Source: Micromonospora sp. DSM 45708 (GTDB lineage Bacteria > Actinomycetota > Actinomycetes > Mycobacteriales > Micromonosporaceae). Taken from it: a stretch of DNA of 64,000 nt. Shown here one piece after another: positions 61,944 through 64,000 of this stretch. The notes under the pieces were generated by a model. The model had not been told where the DNA came from. It was given only the letters and a program-made list of their open reading frames with translations, and did no database searches. Within the stretch, counting starts at the first letter, position 1. Each line of letters starts with the position of its first letter. Where the stretch lies: the NCBI RefSeq assembly GCF_039566955.1, contig NZ_CP154796.1, forward strand, positions 6,386,001 through 6,450,000, written 5' to 3'. A program made the position numbers and the translations under genes.

Positions 61944-63623
61944 GTGACGAACCTCGTGGGACGGATGCGCGAGGCGTTGCGGGCCGACCAGCGGATCGAC
62001 CCGGACGTCCTGATCGCGCGCCTGCAGGCGGTCCAGCGGTTCCTCGCCGCGGTGGACGGCCAGGTGCCGGACGCCCAACTGGTGGCCGCGCACACCGTGG
62101 TGGAGCGGGCCGGCGACCGGCTCGCCCTCTCCGGCCGCCACACCGTGGTCGCGCTCGCCGGCGCCACCGGCAGCGGGAAGTCGAGCCTGTTCAACGCGCT
62201 GGCCCGGATGGACCTCTCTCCGGTCGGCGTGCGCCGGCCGACCACCGGCGTGGCCCACGCCTGCGTGTGGGGCCCGCTCGACGGCGCGGTACGGCTGCTC
62301 GACTGGGTCGGGGTGCTGCCCCGGCACCGGTTCGTCCGGGAGAGCCCGCTGGACGGCGACGACGAGTCCAACCTGCACGGTCTCGTCCTGCTGGACCTGC
62401 CCGACTTCGACTCGGTGCAGCACCACCACCGGCTGGAGGTCGACCGGCTGCTCGGCCTGGTCGACCTGGTGGTCTGGGTGGTCGACCCGCAGAAGTACGC
62501 CGACCGCGTGATCCACACCAGCTACCTGCGCGAGTTCCACCGGCACCGGGACGTGACGGTGGTGGTGCTCAACCAGGCCGACCGGTTGCACCCGACCGAG
62601 CTGCCCACCGTCCTCGACGACCTGCGCCGGCTGCTCGACGCCGACGGGCTGGGCGGGGTGCCGCTGCTGCCCACGGTGGCCACGGACCCGGCCGGGCTGG
62701 CCGGGCTGCGGGCCGAGTTGGAGAAGACGGTCGCCGAACGGCAGGCCGCGCTGCGCCGGCTCTCCGGCGACGTGGACGCGGTGGTGACCGACCTCGAACC
62801 GCTGGTCGGGCCGGAGCCGCCGCGTACCCGGCCGGGCGACGCCTCGGCCCAGGAACTCACCCGGGCGCTGGCCGGGGCGGCCGGCGTGCCGACCGTGGCG
62901 CAGGCCGTCCAGGGCGCGTACCGCCACCGGGCGGTGAGCAGCACCGGCTGGCCGTTGGTGCGGAGCTGGCGGAAGCTGCGTCCGGATCCGCTGCGCCGGC
63001 TGCACCTGCCCGGGCGGGACCCGGACGCGCCGGCGGAGAGCCTGATCTCGGCCACCTCCGTACCCGATCCGACCGCCGCACAGCGCTCGGCGCTGAACCT
63101 CGCGATCCGGGCGGTGGCCGACCGCTCCGGCGCCGACCTGCCGGCGCCGTGGCCGACCGCGGTGACCGCCGCGGCCCGGTCCCGGCTGGCCGACCTGCCG
63201 GGCGCGCTGGACCACGCGGTCGCCGCCACCGACCTCGGCATGGACCGCCGACCGGCCTGGTGGCGGGTGGTCGGCGGGATCCAGTGGCTGGTCACGCTCG
63301 CGGCGGTGGGCGGCCTGGTCTGGCTGCTCCTGGGGTACGCGCTGCGCTTCCTCGGCCTGCCACCGCTGGAGCACCCGAAGCTCGGCGAGGTGCCCTGGCC
63401 CACCGTGCTGCTGCTCGGCGGCCTGCTGGCCGGCCTGCTGGTGGCGGCGCTGACCCGGCCGGTGGTCGGGTGGGCGGCCCGGCGGGCCCGCGACCGGGCC
63501 GAGCAGCGCCTGCTCACCTCGGTCGGCAGCGTCGGCGAGAAGTACGTGCTGGACCCGGTCTGGGCGTTGCTGGCGCGCTACGGCGCGGCACGGGACGCGC
63601 TGCGTGAGGCCGGCCGCCGCTGA
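61944..63623 (+). CDS. Dynamin-like GTPase, second of a pair
   Basis: 559 residues, GTG start, 55 bp after its partner. P-loop VVALAGATGSGKSSLFNALA, switch LLDLPDFDSVQ, and NQADR as NKxD. Two C-terminal helices (IQWLVTLAAVGGLVWLLLGYALRFLGL; PTVLLLGGLLAGLLVAALTRPVV) form a membrane hairpin, followed by a short amphipathic tail. Bacterial dynamins often act as obligate pairs on membranes; with the gene before it this may be a DynAB-type septum module. Confidence 0.8.
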   Translation: MTNLVGRMREALRADQRIDPDVLIARLQAVQRFLAAVDGQVPDAQLVAAHTVVERAGDRLALSGRHTVVALAGATGSGKSSLFNALARMDLSPVGVRRPTTGVAHACVWGPLDGAVRLLDWVGVLPRHRFVRESPLDGDDESNLHGLVLLDLPDFDSVQHHHRLEVDRLLGLVDLVVWVVDPQKYADRVIHTSYLREFHRHRDVTVVVLNQADRLHPTELPTVLDDLRRLLDADGLGGVPLLPTVATDPAGLAGLRAELEKTVAERQAALRRLSGDVDAVVTDLEPLVGPEPPRTRPGDASAQELTRALAGAAGVPTVAQAVQGAYRHRAVSSTGWPLVRSWRKLRPDPLRRLHLPGRDPDAPAESLISATSVPDPTAAQRSALNLAIRAVADRSGADLPAPWPTAVTAAARSRLADLPGALDHAVAATDLGMDRRPAWWRVVGGIQWLVTLAAVGGLVWLLLGYALRFLGLPPLEHPKLGEVPWPTVLLLGGLLAGLLVAALTRPVVGWAARRARDRAEQRLLTSVGSVGEKYVLDPVWALLARYGAARDALREAGRR

Positions 63624-63675
63624 ACCGGGCACACGGACCGGTGTGATGGCCGTCGACGCGGCGTAGGGTCGGTGC

Positions 63676-64000
63676 ATGGCCACGCCACAGACCCCCTACG
63701 ACGCGGTGCTGCACGCCGCGCGCGACGTGACGAGGCTCGACTCCGCCCTGGACGCGGAGATGCTCGGCGCCGCGTTGCTGGGCAGCGTCTACGCCGTCGC
63801 GGAGCACGACCGGCAGCGAGCCGTCCACGAGTTCGTGGCCGGCTTCCTCGCCGCCACGTCACGCCGGCGCAGCGCCGCCGCGACCACCATCCGCGCCGTC
63901 TTCGCCGCCCTGGTGCCGGACGCCGAGGGTGCCGCCCGGGTCCGGCCCGGCGCGTACGCCCCGGCGTGGGCCGGCCAGCTCGGCCGGGTGCGCCTCACCG
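63676..64000 (+). CDS. Unknown protein, 3' truncated by the window
   Basis: 108 codons remain open to the window end. ATG with TAGGGT 6 nt upstream (leaderless-like). It begins MATPQTPYDAVLHAARDVTR, is Ala-rich and helical (DAEMLGAALLGSVYAVAEHDRQRAVHEFVAGFLAA). No family recognised. It does not appear to be part of the GTPase operon, since it has its own start signals. Confidence 0.6.
   Translation, partial: MATPQTPYDAVLHAARDVTRLDSALDAEMLGAALLGSVYAVAEHDRQRAVHEFVAGFLAATSRRRSAAATTIRAVFAALVPDAEGAARVRPGAYAPAWAGQLGRVRLT

Overview
This is a high-GC (roughly 70% or more) actinobacterial chromosome segment, most likely from Micromonospora or a close Micromonosporaceae relative. The pointers are extreme G/C third-position codon use, frequent GTG starts, many apparently leaderless genes (TAnnnT or CAGGAT 6-8 nt before the start codon), hspR/HAIR heat-shock control, and small dispersed palindromes of a kind I associate with Micromonospora. 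The genus call is inference. From about 22 kb to 60 kb the gene order recalls the Mycobacterium tuberculosis Rv0350-Rv0384 block: purA, an Rv0358-position gene, DUF3151, fba, DedA, pyrE, clpB and dnaK-grpE-dnaJ-hspR. Accessory genes are threaded between these core genes.

1-6 kb is accessory: a 5'-truncated Hsp90-like ATPase with eight C-terminal repeats, an ECF sigma factor with its membrane partner, and a secreted TNT-domain toxin with a small candidate immunity gene. A hairpin can hide the toxin's ribosome binding site. 6.2-10 kb and 14-18 kb are two halves of a fatty-acid oxidation set: thiolase divergent from reductase-MaoC, and TetR divergent from SCP2-acyl-CoA dehydrogenase followed by an acyl-CoA ligase. 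Look-alike palindromes in both divergent promoters suggest that one TetR controls both. Between them (10.1-13.8 kb) lies the most unusual unit: a tightly coupled operon of a Nudix/winged-helix regulator, a degenerate protein kinase, a vWA protein and a divergent PurA paralogue.

18-32 kb: a secreted DMFase-like protein, purD, a DUF559/AbiEi-like gene bracketed by palindromes, purA, a ParA-like ATPase with a Pro-rich arm, DUF3151, a LOG protein, fba, small membrane and acidic proteins, and a second ECF sigma factor coupled to an LCP enzyme. 32-41 kb: an LPXTG surface protein, the Hen1-Pnkp RNA-repair pair set between two long inverted repeats, DedA, an ArsR repressor, pyrE and an SDR. 41-48.5 kb: two paralogous Pro-tailed membrane proteins, then an operon (DUF4178, DUF2617, DUF4247, DUF350, a membrane protein, a membrane-fused spermidine-synthase homologue, another membrane protein) that looks like a membrane or polyamine stress module. 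49-64 kb: clpB, a minimal GntR gene, a KhtTU-like K+/H+ antiporter, small unknowns, the dnaK operon with HAIR operators at both dnaK and clpB, and a pair of dynamin-like GTPases. No rRNA, tRNA, CRISPR array or insertion sequence was seen.
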